Source: Nitrobacter sp. NHB1 (lineage in GTDB: Bacteria > Pseudomonadota > Alphaproteobacteria > Rhizobiales > Xanthobacteraceae). Taken from it: a stretch of 64,000 nt of DNA. Location: NCBI RefSeq assembly GCF_036964665.1, contig NZ_JBAMDA010000001.1:434001-498000 (forward strand). Direction: 5' to 3'. Under the pieces are notes generated by a model that searched no databases, was not told where the DNA came from, and worked only from the letters and a program-made list of their open reading frames with translations. The translations under genes were made by a program, and so were the position numbers. Below, piece by piece: positions 16,881-25,501 of this stretch (positions within the stretch are counted from its first letter, which is position 1; every line of letters starts with the position of its first letter).

Positions 16881-18062
16881 GTGCCATCGACGCCGCCGCT
16901 CGACCGGACCAGTACAACATGGGACGTCGTCATTGTCGGCTCCGGACCTGCGGGCGCCGCAACCGCCATCACGCTGGCCAGGTACGGCCAGCGTGTGCTG
17001 TTGGTGGAGAAACGCGGATCCCCCAGCTTCAAGCTGGGCGAATCCTTGCCGCCGGCCTCGATCGGTCTGGTCAAACACTTCCTGGGAGATACTGAAGGTC
17101 CGGAACAGCAACTTCCGGGCCTTTTCAGTACCGCCGGCAATGTCTCGCTATGGGCGACCGAGCAGGCCGATACCACGGACTTTTTCTTCACGTCGACCGG
17201 CCACGGCCTGTGCGTCGATCGATTGGCTTTCGATGAAGCCCTGCGCACCAATGCGGTCGCGGCTGGTGCGACCTTGCTCAGGGGTGTCGGCTTCCAGTCT
17301 TGCGCGCGTATCGCTGACGGTTCTTTCAATTGGCAGCTAACGCTCAGCTCAGGCACGGGGACGCGGCAGCATCGCGCCCGTTATCTTGTCGACTGTTCCG
17401 GGAGGCAGGCCGTCGTGGCCAGGTCCCTCGGTGTCGCGACCGTCCCCAACGACGACCGGTTGTTCGCCTATGCGCAATGGTTTTCCTGCACCAGTGGCGA
17501 TGATGACCGCTATACCCGGATCGAGGCCGCGCCGCAGGGCTGGTGGTACAGCAACCGCTTGCCGGGCACCGAAGGCGATGAAACCAGGCGGCTGGTGGTT
17601 TGGCACACCGACAAGGACCTGCCGGCGGCGAGACTGGCCGCGTATCGGCAAGGCTTCGAGCGGTTGCTGGACGGCTCCACGCATATCGCGCCATTGCTCA
17701 GAGCCAGGGGCTATCATCCTTGCGGGACAATCCGCGGCGCACCGGCCAACAGCCAGCGCTTACGCGACTTCTGCGGTGACGCCTGGATGGCGGTGGGCGA
17801 TGCGGCGCAAGCCTATGATCCGCTGTCGTCGCAAGGCATCGATAAGGCGCTCAGGACGGCCAGCCACGCCGGACACATGATCCATTACGCGTTGACAGAC
17901 TGTCCGCAAGGCACGACGGGATTGGACGGCCGCAATGCATACGTCCAGCAATACGATGAGCAGCAGCGCCAACTCTGGCAAGCGTACCTGTCGCAACGAG
18001 ACTTCTACTATGGCATTCAGCCCCGCTGGCCGGATCAACCGTTCTGGCAGCGTCGGCGGTAA
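16881..18062 (+). CDS. LodB-like FAD-dependent flavoprotein
   Basis: The 393-residue protein is a group of FAD-dependent hydroxylase/halogenase-like proteins. It has the dinucleotide fold VVIVGSGPAGAATAITLARY at residue 15, a KLGESLPP segment typical of LodB/tryptophan-halogenase relatives, and the second FAD motif AVGDAAQAYDPLSSQGIDKAL. LodB is required for making the CTQ cofactor of its LodA partner, probably by acting on the Trp. The GTG start lies three bases after the oxidase stop, so the two are co-transcribed. It is a normal full-length member. The presence of an intact LodB next to an oxidase that seems to lack the crosslink Cys is notable. Confidence 0.85.
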   Translation: MPSTPPLDRTSTTWDVVIVGSGPAGAATAITLARYGQRVLLVEKRGSPSFKLGESLPPASIGLVKHFLGDTEGPEQQLPGLFSTAGNVSLWATEQADTTDFFFTSTGHGLCVDRLAFDEALRTNAVAAGATLLRGVGFQSCARIADGSFNWQLTLSSGTGTRQHRARYLVDCSGRQAVVARSLGVATVPNDDRLFAYAQWFSCTSGDDDRYTRIEAAPQGWWYSNRLPGTEGDETRRLVVWHTDKDLPAARLAAYRQGFERLLDGSTHIAPLLRARGYHPCGTIRGAPANSQRLRDFCGDAWMAVGDAAQAYDPLSSQGIDKALRTASHAGHMIHYALTDCPQGTTGLDGRNAYVQQYDEQQRQLWQAYLSQRDFYYGIQPRWPDQPFWQRRR

Positions 18063-18125
18063 TTAGCGAATGAAGCGACCGGATAGCGTCCTGCCTTAAC
18101 CCCACAAGGGGAGCGGGAAGAAAAT

Positions 18126-19106
18126 TCATCGCAGCAACTCCGCGATCTGGTCCGCCGCCAGCGCTGGCGTGACCCGGCCGTCGGCGACCGCGGCCTCGGT
18201 CGCCTTCACTTTGGCGCGGATCGCGGCGTCGCCGCGCAGGCGCGCCTTGAAGCGATCCTCGAACATCGACCACATCCACTTCACCTGCTGCTGGCTGCGC
18301 CGCTGTGCAAATTCGCCCGACGCATTCATCGCCGCGCGATGATCGAGCACCTTTTGCCAGAGCGTGTCGATGCCTGATCCGGTCAGCCCGGAGTAGGTCA
18401 GCACCGGCGGATGCCAGTGCTCGGAACGGGGGTTGAGAATACGCAGCGCGCTGCGATATTCCGCCGCCGCCCGGTTGGCGCGCTCGATATTGTCGCCGTC
18501 GGCCTTGTTGACAGCGATCATATCGGCGAGTTCGACAATGCCCTTCTTGATGCCCTGCAATTCGTCGCCGGCGCCGGGCAGCATCAAGGCGAGGAAGAAA
18601 TCCGTCATGTCGCAGACCGCGGTCTCGGACTGCCCGGTGCCGACCGTCTCCACCAGCACCACGTCGAACCCCGCCGCCTCGCACAACAGCATCGCCTCGC
18701 GAGTCCTGGCCGCGACGCCGCCGAGCGTGCCGGCGGCGGGCGAGGGTCGGATATAGGCCGCCTCCGCCGCCGACAGCCGCGCCATCCGCGTCTTGTCGCC
18801 GAGGATCGAGCCGCCGCTGCGCACCGAGGACGGGTCCACCGCCAGCACCGCGACCCTGTGGCCGCGCTCGATCAAGAACATGCCGAGCGCATCGATGGTG
18901 GTGGACTTGCCGACGCCGGGCGCGCCGGTGATGCCGACGCGGATAGCGTTGCCGGTCGCGGGCAGCAGCGCCTGCACCAGCTCGCGCGCTGTTGACTGGT
19001 GATCGGCGCGGCGGCTTTCGATCAGGGTGATGGCGCGCGCCAGCGCCGCGCGATTGCCGGCGCGGATGTCGGTGGCGAGGAGTTCGAGATTTCCAGCGGC
19101 GTTCAT
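18126..19106 (-). CDS. methylmalonyl-CoA mutase-associated GTPase MeaB
   Basis: This 326-residue G3E-type GTPase protects and reloads the adenosylcobalamin cofactor of methylmalonyl-CoA mutase. Walker A is VGITGAPGVGKSTTIDALG, the switch and Mg regions include AVDPSSVRSGGSILGDKTRM and VETVGTGQSE, and the guanine-specificity motif is NKADG. The C-terminal helical dimerisation arm is present. Upstream on the same strand are hepT and mntA, then mutB, so meaB probably belonged to the mut operon before the toxin-antitoxin pair entered. It converges on the LodB-like gene; CCCC ACAA GGGG at 18101-18112 could form a small hairpin in between. Confidence 0.94.
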   Translation of the reverse strand: MNAAGNLELLATDIRAGNRAALARAITLIESRRADHQSTARELVQALLPATGNAIRVGITGAPGVGKSTTIDALGMFLIERGHRVAVLAVDPSSVRSGGSILGDKTRMARLSAAEAAYIRPSPAAGTLGGVAARTREAMLLCEAAGFDVVLVETVGTGQSETAVCDMTDFFLALMLPGAGDELQGIKKGIVELADMIAVNKADGDNIERANRAAAEYRSALRILNPRSEHWHPPVLTYSGLTGSGIDTLWQKVLDHRAAMNASGEFAQRRSQQQVKWMWSMFEDRFKARLRGDAAIRAKVKATEAAVADGRVTPALAADQIAELLR

Positions 19107-19166
19107 CTCGCGAGTCTATTCGCGCACGATATGAAGCGCTTGAGGATGCGCACGGCGCAGCAACAC

Positions 19167-19517
19167 TCAAACATCTGGCTTTGCGCGATGGAGGAGTAAA
19201 TCTACTACGCGCTCCAACGGATTAAGATCGTCTGTATAAATCGCCCATAGAACATCGAGGTCTATTCGATGATAGACATGGCGGATGAAGTTGCCGAGAT
19301 CAGCAACTTGCCGCCACGGAATATCTTGGTGCTCATTCTTCCAGTTTTCGGGAATGTGCTGCGATGCCTCACTGAGTATTTCAAGAAAACGTTCGAATGC
19401 TGCACGGGTTGCCATATCCGTAGCGACAGCATCGGAAGTCTTGTCAGTTAACAGCTTCCTGATTTCCAGAATCGCATTCTTCATATCCACCAGACGCCAA
19501 TAAGTCCGGTCAGTCAT
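19167..19517 (-). CDS. HepT-family RNase toxin (DUF86)
   Basis: The 116-residue helical HEPN protein starts MTDRTYWRLVDMKNAILEIR. The RNase site of the HepT family is usually R-N-x3-H-x-Y; here the segment is PWRQVADLGNFIRHVYHRID, so the first Arg is replaced by Gly while N, H and Y are kept, a variant I recall in other DUF86 proteins. The Tyr of the HxY motif is the residue that the MntA antitoxin modifies with AMP. The gene overlaps the end of mntA by eight bases. Local base composition is visibly poorer in G+C than the flanking metabolic genes, consistent with horizontal arrival. Confidence 0.85.
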   Translation of the reverse strand: MTDRTYWRLVDMKNAILEIRKLLTDKTSDAVATDMATRAAFERFLEILSEASQHIPENWKNEHQDIPWRQVADLGNFIRHVYHRIDLDVLWAIYTDDLNPLERVVDLLLHRAKPDV

Positions 19518-19830
19518 TGAATACCTCAATGATTTCCGACCGAATCGTATTTGCCAGTCCAGGTTCTAAGCTACGCCGCATAAACATGTTTGCGGGGAGA
19601 CCAAGTTCGTCGCTGATGATATGCGATATGCCGACAAGATCGATCAGAGAGAATTTCGCCTCGGGTTTGACATCAACGAGAACGTCAAGATCGCTATCAG
19701 GTCTGGGGTTGCCTCTTGCGCGGGAACCGAAGATCGCTAAGCGGCTTATCCCGCGCTCCCGAAGCCGTGGTTGAAGCCTTCGTAAGCTAAGAACAATTTC
19801 GTCGCGGCTGATCTTCGATATTGTGTTCAT
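19510..19830 (-). CDS. MntA-type minimal nucleotidyltransferase antitoxin
   Basis: The 106-residue protein has the nucleotidyltransferase signature AIFGSRARGNPRPDSDLDVLVDV, with G-S and the D-x-D metal-binding pair, and ends with the short helical tail of minimal NTases (NMFMRRSLEPGLANTIRSEI). MntA antitoxins inactivate HepT by adding AMP to its active-site Tyr. I start at the ATG at 19830, preceded by AGGTGA; a GTG three codons earlier (19839) is possible. It lies 37 bases after the mutB stop and on the same strand, so it may be read from the mut promoter. Confidence 0.87.
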   Translation of the reverse strand: MNTISKISRDEIVLSLRRLQPRLRERGISRLAIFGSRARGNPRPDSDLDVLVDVKPEAKFSLIDLVGISHIISDELGLPANMFMRRSLEPGLANTIRSEIIEVFND

Positions 19831-19867
19831 TCGACTCACCTATCACGATTCCGTCGAATCGTCTCCC

Positions 19868-22045
19868 TCACTCCGCCGCCTCGCTGCTGTGCCCCAAGCG
19901 AACGTTGAGCTTGCGGATCAGTTCTTCGGCCGCCTCGGCGATCACCGTACCCGGCGGGAAGATCGCTTCGGCGCCGGCCGCGTGGAGTGCATCGTAATCC
20001 TGCGGCGGCACCACGCCGCCGACGATGATCATGATGTCGTCGCGGCCTTGGCTTTTCAGCGCGGCCTTCAATTCCGGCACGGCGGTCAGGTGCGCGGCGG
20101 CGAGCGAGGACACGCCAAGAATGTGCACGTCGTTTTCCACCGCTTGCCGCGCGGCTTCTTCCGCTGTTGCAAACAACGGTCCGATATCGACGTCGAAGCC
20201 GATATCGGCGAAGGCGGAAGCGATCACCTTCTGGCCGCGGTCGTGGCCGTCCTGCCCGATCTTGGCGACGAGGATGCGCGGGCGACGGCCCTCGGCCTCC
20301 TCGAAGGCGTCGATCAGCGCCGGCACCCTGGAAACCTTGTCGGACATGGCGGCCGCCTCGCGCTTGTAGACCCCGGTGATGGACCTGATTTCGGCGCGAT
20401 GCCGGCCGAACACCGTCTCCATCGCGTCGGAGATTTCGCCGACGGTGGCCTTGGCGCGCGCCGCATCGATGGCGAGCGCCAGCAGGTTGCCGTTGCCGTC
20501 GCCGGCCGAACGCGTCAGCGCCGCGAGGGCGGCATCGACATCCTCCTGCTTGCGCTCGCCGCGCAGCCGTTTCAGCTTGTCGATCTGCAAGCGTCGCACC
20601 GTCGAGTTGTCGACCTTGAGCACGTCGATCGGCGTCTCGTTCTCCGGTCTGTACCTGTTGACGCCGATCACCGCCTGCTTGCCGGCATCGATCCGGGCCT
20701 GCGTTCTGGCGGCCGCCTCTTCGATGCGCAGCTTCGGCACGCCGGCTTCGATTGCCCTGGCCATGCCGCCGAGTTCCTCGACTTCCCGGATATGGCCCCA
20801 CGCCTTCACGGCGAGATCATGCGTAAGCCGCTCGACGTAATAGGAGCCGCCCCAGGGATCGATGATGCGCGTGGTGCCGCTCTCCTGCTGCAGGAAAAGC
20901 TGGGTATTGCGGGCGATGCGCGCGGAGAAATCGGTGGGCAGCGCCAGCGCCTCGTCGAGCGCGTTGGTGTGCAACGACTGGGTGTGGCCTTGCGTTGCCG
21001 CCATCGCCTCGATCGCGGTGCGGATCACGTTATTGAAGACGTCCTGCGCGGTCAGCGACCAGCCGGAGGTCTGGCAATGGGTGCGCAAGGAGAGCGAACG
21101 CGGATTCTTCGGATTGAACGGCTTCATGAGCTTGGCCCACAACAGCCGCGCGGCGCGCATCTTGGCGACTTCCATGAAGAAGTTCATGCCGGTCGCCCAG
21201 AAGAACGATAGCCGCGGCGCGAAACGGTCGACATCGAGGCCGGCCGCGAGTCCGGCTCGGACATATTCGACGCCGTCGGCAAGCGTATAAGCGAGTTCGA
21301 GGTCCTGCGTCGCGCCGGCTTCCTGCATGTGGTAGCCGGAGACCGAAATGGAATTGAACTTCGGCATCTTCCGCGAGGTGAACGCGAAGATGTCGGAGAC
21401 GATCCGCATCGAGGGTACTGGTGGATAGATATAGGTGTTGCGCACCATGAATTCTTTGAGAATGTCGTTCTGGATGGTGCCCGACAGGCTCGAAGGCGGC
21501 ACGCCCTGTTCCTCGGCGGCGACGACGAACAGCGCCAGGATCGGCAGCACCGCGCCGTTCATGGTCATCGACACGCTCATCCGGTCGAGCGGGATGCCGG
21601 CGAACAGCGTGCGCATATCGTAGATGGAGTCGATCGCGACGCCGGCCATGCCGACGTCGCCCGATACGCGGGGATGATCCGAGTCGTAGCCGCGATGGGT
21701 GGCGAGGTCGAAGGCGACCGACAGCCCCTTCTGGCCAGCGGCGAGGTTGCGGCGATAGAAGGCGTTGGAATCCTCAGCCGTCGAGAACCCCGCATATTGC
21801 CTGATAGTCCACGGCTGATTGACATACATGGTCGGGTAGGGGCCGCGTAAGTAAGGCGCGATGCCGGGCCAGGTGTCGAGGAAGTCGATGCCGTCGAGAT
21901 CGGATTCGCCGTAAGCGGATTTGACCGGAATACCCTCGGGCGTCAGCCAAAATTCCGAGGATGATTCGGCGCTGCCGCCGGCGGCAGGAGCCGCGACCGG
22001 CGCGAAGGCGACATCGGCGAAATTCGGAATGCGGGTCATTGTCAT
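19868..22045 (-). CDS. methylmalonyl-CoA mutase, large (alpha) subunit
   Basis: The 725-residue enzyme interconverts methylmalonyl-CoA and succinyl-CoA with adenosylcobalamin, in propionyl-CoA use. The N-terminal barrel has the substrate-binding segments [31 protein letters not shown] and [11 protein letters not shown]. The C-terminal cobalamin domain has the DxHxxG signature in [17 protein letters not shown] with the axial His. Length is standard. The start ATG lies directly before the stop of the GFA-type gene, and a second ATG two codons later is possible. With mutA it forms the heterodimeric bacterial type of enzyme. Confidence 0.96.
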   Translation of the reverse strand: MTMTRIPNFADVAFAPVAAPAAGGSAESSSEFWLTPEGIPVKSAYGESDLDGIDFLDTWPGIAPYLRGPYPTMYVNQPWTIRQYAGFSTAEDSNAFYRRNLAAGQKGLSVAFDLATHRGYDSDHPRVSGDVGMAGVAIDSIYDMRTLFAGIPLDRMSVSMTMNGAVLPILALFVVAAEEQGVPPSSLSGTIQNDILKEFMVRNTYIYPPVPSMRIVSDIFAFTSRKMPKFNSISVSGYHMQEAGATQDLELAYTLADGVEYVRAGLAAGLDVDRFAPRLSFFWATGMNFFMEVAKMRAARLLWAKLMKPFNPKNPRSLSLRTHCQTSGWSLTAQDVFNNVIRTAIEAMAATQGHTQSLHTNALDEALALPTDFSARIARNTQLFLQQESGTTRIIDPWGGSYYVERLTHDLAVKAWGHIREVEELGGMARAIEAGVPKLRIEEAAARTQARIDAGKQAVIGVNRYRPENETPIDVLKVDNSTVRRLQIDKLKRLRGERKQEDVDAALAALTRSAGDGNGNLLALAIDAARAKATVGEISDAMETVFGRHRAEIRSITGVYKREAAAMSDKVSRVPALIDAFEEAEGRRPRILVAKIGQDGHDRGQKVIASAFADIGFDVDIGPLFATAEEAARQAVENDVHILGVSSLAAAHLTAVPELKAALKSQGRDDIMIIVGGVVPPQDYDALHAAGAEAIFPPGTVIAEAAEELIRKLNVRLGHSSEAAE

Positions 22046-22510
22046 TCAATCATGGTCCGGGTGCTGGTGGCTGATGATGGTCGCCATCTTCTCCGCCCCG
22101 TAATTTTCATTTGTGGTATGGCTCGGCAGGTTGACGATGGTCGCGACCCAGCCGAGCCGGGATTCGGTGCCATATTGCCGGGTCGGCACCAGCAGGTCGG
22201 GCCGGTCGAAAGCGCCGGTCATGATCTCGATGCATGGGCCGCTGATGCGGCTGAAACTCAATGGCGTGCCGCAGGCGGCGCAGAAAGCGCGTTCCGCGAT
22301 GGAGGACGAGCGGAACGTCGCGGGCGTGCCCCTGGTCCAGCGAAAGTTCTCGCGCGGGATATCGGCGAGAGACGCAAACGGTGCGCCAGCGGCCTTCTGG
22401 CACATGCGGCAGTGGCAGATGCTGATCCGCATCGGCGAGGCTGTCAGCCCGAAGCGGATCGCGCCGCACTGGCAGCCGCCGGTCAGCGACGGTTTCACCT
22501 GATCGGTCAT
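22046..22510 (-). CDS. GFA-family zinc protein (Gfa/CENP-V fold)
   Basis: The 154-residue protein has the Cys pattern of the glutathione-dependent formaldehyde-activating family: GGCQCGAIRF, ICHCRMCQKAAGAPF and FCAACGTPLSF, which bind two zinc ions. Activity toward formaldehyde is not established for most members, so I would not predict a substrate. The ATG overlaps the mutA stop by four bases and its own stop touches the mutB start, so it is embedded in the methylmalonyl-CoA mutase operon and translationally coupled. The upstream open extension in this frame lies inside mutA and was rejected. Confidence 0.9.
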   Translation of the reverse strand: MTDQVKPSLTGGCQCGAIRFGLTASPMRISICHCRMCQKAAGAPFASLADIPRENFRWTRGTPATFRSSSIAERAFCAACGTPLSFSRISGPCIEIMTGAFDRPDLLVPTRQYGTESRLGWVATIVNLPSHTTNENYGAEKMATIISHQHPDHD

Positions 22511-24405
22511 CGTTGCTCCAGTCGCCGCCAGACGTCGTTCAACACCGCCAATGCATCGCCGCCCGCGAAGATGAAGTTCTCCACGCCAACAGCGCGAAGC
22601 GCGGCTTCCTGGTCGGCGGGCCGTCCAGCCAAATAGATATGGCGTGCGCCCTCGGCATGAAAGGCTTGCACCGCGGCAGCCGCCTGATCGGCATCGACCG
22701 CGTCCGAGGAACACAGGCAGACCAATTGTGCTCCGGACGCCTTGAAGGCGGCGGCGAGGGTGGCTGTCTTTACATCTCCGGTGGCGACAGGCGAGGGAGG
22801 ATCGACCGCCTCGATCCCGCCGGCCTCGAAGAAGCTGCGGGCGAAGGTCGCGCGCGCGGTGAAGTCGGCGGCGGTGCCGAGAGTGGCGAGAAAGACTTTC
22901 GGCCGCGCGCCGATCGCTGCAAGCATCGCGTCGGAGCGGTCGCGCAGTTTCTCGAAAACAGCGGCGAGCCGCATCGGCGCCAACGCATCGAATTTGATTT
23001 TCGCCTCGCCATAGGGCGCAAGTGCGACCGGCTTCGCATCCAGCACTTCCGGAGACTTCTCATGCAGGTCAGGAAATTCGCTGGCGCCGGTGAGCACGTC
23101 GCGGCGTTTTGCGACATTGGCTTCGCGCGCCGCGCGCGTCGCGGCAACGTTGCGCTGAATCAGGTTTTGCGTCAGCGCCGCGAATGCCCCGCCTGTTTTT
23201 TCAATCTCCTGAAATTGTGTCCATGCCGCTTCGCAAAGCTGCCGCGTCAGCGTCTCGATGCCGCCCGAACCTGCCGTCGGATCGGCCACTTTGGCGAGGC
23301 TGGATTCCTCCAGCAGAATGAGCTGGGTGTTGCGCGCGATGCGGCGCGCAAAGGTGTCCGGCAATCCGAGCGCCAGCGTATGCGGCAGCACGGTCAGGCT
23401 GTCGGCGCCGCCGAGCCCCGCCGAAACCGTGGCGACGGTGGCGCGCAGCATATTCACGTAAGGGTCGCGCTGCGTCAGCATCCGCCACGCGGTCTCGGCG
23501 GCGATGAACAACGGCTTTGGCGCGAGGCCGCAAGCCTGCTCGATCCGCGCCCACAACAGCCGCAACGCGCGGAATTTGGCCAGCGTCAAAAATTGGTCGG
23601 CGTCGGCGCTGAGCCGCGCGTAGATCATGCCGCGCGCAGTCTCGAGCGCGGTGCCGGCGCTTTCGAGGCCACGGAGATATGCGACCGCCGACGCCAGCAC
23701 GAAGGCGAGTTCCTGCGCCTCCGATCCGCCGGCGTCGTGGATCACCCGGCCGTCGGCGACAATGAAGGGACCCTTGAAGCCCAGGGCGGCGAGATTGTTC
23801 GCAGCACCGGCCACCACTGGGACGATTTCGGGCCACGTATACGGACTCGATCCCCACACCGCGCAGGCGCCGAGCGGATCGAGACCGAAGCGGATGTCGC
23901 AGGCGGCGGGATCGAAGCCCTTGCCCTTGACGTAATCGGCGAGATGGATCGCGGCCATCCGCGACTGCGGCCCGATCTGCAACGCGATGGAGATGCCTGC
24001 GTCGAGAAAAACACCATCGAGAACTTTTGCGACAGCCTCCAGGGTCGGCGGCAGTCCGTACCCGTGCGCGCCATTGGCGCCGGCGAACACCAGCGTCAGG
24101 CCGCCAGCGCCGTTGTCGAGGTCGTGCAGCGCCTGCGCGTTGGCCTGCGCGGCGTCGGGATGATCGATCCGCTGCATGATCCGCCATGGCACTGCTGCGG
24201 TGCGACCGCCGATCGCGTGCGCGTTCTGCGCGCGCGGATAGATCGGTTCGATCCTGAGACCGTCATAGGTTTTGCCGATCAGCTTCTCGAACGGCGCGCC
24301 TTTCAGGACGCCACCGACTAGCTTGCGCCAGTCGGCGGCGGTGGCCGGTGCGAAATCGGCGGCCAGCGGCGGATCGGCAACGACATCGTCGGGGGCAGCG
24401 GGCAT
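22507..24405 (-). CDS. methylmalonyl-CoA mutase, small (beta) subunit
   Basis: The 632-residue protein is homologous to the large subunit but lacks the cobalamin signature: where the large subunit has DGHDRG this one has KVFLATLGTAADFTARATFA, so it cannot bind B12 and serves as the structural partner. Recognisable barrel segments are TYDGLRIEPIYPR, GARDVDFGLDPLG-like DIRFGLDPLGACAVWGSSPY and ARNTQLILLEESSLAKVADP. I start at MPAAPDDVV (24405); the frame opens 38 codons earlier inside a repeat element. It is the first gene of the mutA-GFA-mutB unit. Confidence 0.94.
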   Translation of the reverse strand: MPAAPDDVVADPPLAADFAPATAADWRKLVGGVLKGAPFEKLIGKTYDGLRIEPIYPRAQNAHAIGGRTAAVPWRIMQRIDHPDAAQANAQALHDLDNGAGGLTLVFAGANGAHGYGLPPTLEAVAKVLDGVFLDAGISIALQIGPQSRMAAIHLADYVKGKGFDPAACDIRFGLDPLGACAVWGSSPYTWPEIVPVVAGAANNLAALGFKGPFIVADGRVIHDAGGSEAQELAFVLASAVAYLRGLESAGTALETARGMIYARLSADADQFLTLAKFRALRLLWARIEQACGLAPKPLFIAAETAWRMLTQRDPYVNMLRATVATVSAGLGGADSLTVLPHTLALGLPDTFARRIARNTQLILLEESSLAKVADPTAGSGGIETLTRQLCEAAWTQFQEIEKTGGAFAALTQNLIQRNVAATRAAREANVAKRRDVLTGASEFPDLHEKSPEVLDAKPVALAPYGEAKIKFDALAPMRLAAVFEKLRDRSDAMLAAIGARPKVFLATLGTAADFTARATFARSFFEAGGIEAVDPPSPVATGDVKTATLAAAFKASGAQLVCLCSSDAVDADQAAAAVQAFHAEGARHIYLAGRPADQEAALRAVGVENFIFAGGDALAVLNDVWRRLEQR

Positions 24406-24435
24406 TGGTGCGCTCGTTTCCGGAAAGCCGGTTGT

Positions 24436-24536
24436 CAGAGTCTGATTCAACTGCGTTGAATCAGACTCTGGCCTTATCTTTTTGATCGAGCATGATCTTA
24501 TCCGAAAACCGGTTCCCACTTTTCGGGATCATGCTC
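24436..24536. repeat. two palindromic repeats upstream of mutA
   Basis: AGAGTCTGATTCAACTGC followed by its inverted copy (GTTGAATCAGACTCTGG) forms a hairpin at about 24437-24473. Next to it, 24488-24536 is a copy of family B (GAGCATGAT ... CCGAAAACCGGTTCCCACTTTTCGG ... GATCATGCTC), in the orientation opposite to the pair at 34834-34939. The promoter of mutA, if there is one, must lie within or beside these repeats. Confidence 0.75.
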
Positions 24537-24618
24537 TTGCGCAAAATGCCATGAGGCGGCGGACAAGCCAAACAGTCGTTTGCGGGCAAGCGTTGACGGC
24601 CAAGCGTTGACGGCCAAG

Positions 24619-25110
24619 TCAGTCGAGGTCGGGCAGGCGCTCGATTCCGGCGCTCGATACGTCGGCCAGCGCCGCGGTCGGCGTTCGCCCCGCGATCATG
24701 CGATCCGGCGCGATTTCGGCAAGCGGAACCAGCACGAACGCGCGCTCGAACAGGCGCGGATGCGGTAACGTCAACTCCGGCTTGTCGAGGACGGCATCGT
24801 CATAGGCGATCAGATCGAGGTCCAGCGTGCGCGGACCCCAACGTGTCTCCTTGCTGCGGTCGCGGCCGAATTTCTTCTCGATCTTGTGCAGCGTGAACAG
24901 CAGCGCGTGCGGGTCGAGGCGGGTATCGATCTCGATGCAGGCGTTGACGAAACGATCCTGATTTTCCTCGCCCCATGGCGGGGTGGCGTAGTCGGACGAG
25001 CGGGCGACGAGCGCACCCTGCGTCATGCCGCAGATGTTGGCGATGGCTTTGCGAAAAGTCTGCCGGACGTCTCCGACATTGCCACCGAGCGCGATCAGGA
25101 CGCTGGCCAT
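24619..25110 (-). CDS. 2-amino-4-hydroxy-6-hydroxymethyldihydropteridine pyrophosphokinase
   Basis: The 163-residue enzyme transfers pyrophosphate from ATP to the pterin in folate synthesis. It begins ASVLIALGGNVGDVRQTF and has the HPPK signature RWGPRTLDLDLIAYDD, with the Asp pair that binds magnesium, followed by LTLPHPRLFERAFVLVPLAEI. Length is standard. The gene begins eight bases after the folB stop, and folP lies immediately upstream of folB, so the three form a folP-folB-folK operon read toward lower coordinates. Confidence 0.95.
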   Translation of the reverse strand: MASVLIALGGNVGDVRQTFRKAIANICGMTQGALVARSSDYATPPWGEENQDRFVNACIEIDTRLDPHALLFTLHKIEKKFGRDRSKETRWGPRTLDLDLIAYDDAVLDKPELTLPHPRLFERAFVLVPLAEIAPDRMIAGRTPTAALADVSSAGIERLPDLD

Positions 25111-25118
25111 GGCGACGG

Positions 25119-25484
25119 CTATTCCCTGTTGCGGGTGAGGGTGACGCCGACGTCCTCGAAGATCGCCGCGATCGGGGCATGCGGCTTGTGCACGGTGACC
25201 GTGATCGTGCTGATGCGCGGAAATGCTGCCAGCACCGCGTCGGCGACGGCGCCCGCGGCGCGTTCGAGCAGCTTGTAGTTGGCATTCTTGAATGCGGCGC
25301 TAGCCGTCGCCACCACATTGGAATAGGACACGGTATCGACCAGGCGGTCGGTCCGGGAGGATTCCGACATATCGGTCGACAGTTCGAGGTCGATCACGAA
25401 GCGCTGGCCGACTTCGGTCTCGTGCTTCATGACGCCGTGCTGCGCATGGATCACAAGGCCGCGGATAAAGATCGTACCGGTCAT
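25119..25484 (-). CDS. dihydroneopterin aldolase
   Basis: The 121-residue protein is a T-fold dihydroneopterin aldolase making 6-hydroxymethyl-dihydropterin, the substrate of the neighbouring FolK. Features are the N-terminal strand IFIRGLVIHAQHGVMKHETEVGQRFVIDLEL with the conserved HGV, DTVSYSNVV, LLERAAGAVADAVLAAFP and the VTVHKPHAPI strand containing the catalytic Lys. Length is standard. The gene lies 17 bases after folP. Confidence 0.94.
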   Translation of the reverse strand: MTGTIFIRGLVIHAQHGVMKHETEVGQRFVIDLELSTDMSESSRTDRLVDTVSYSNVVATASAAFKNANYKLLERAAGAVADAVLAAFPRISTITVTVHKPHAPIAAIFEDVGVTLTRNRE

Positions 25485-25501
25485 GGTCTGATGATCCCTG
25501 A

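Noticed and set aside
19823-24321. Two long plus-strand open frames (19823-21211 and 22513-24321)
   Set aside because: They run antisense to mutB and mutA, have His/Arg/Asp-rich composition and match no family. In GC-rich genes the opposite strand often stays open by chance.
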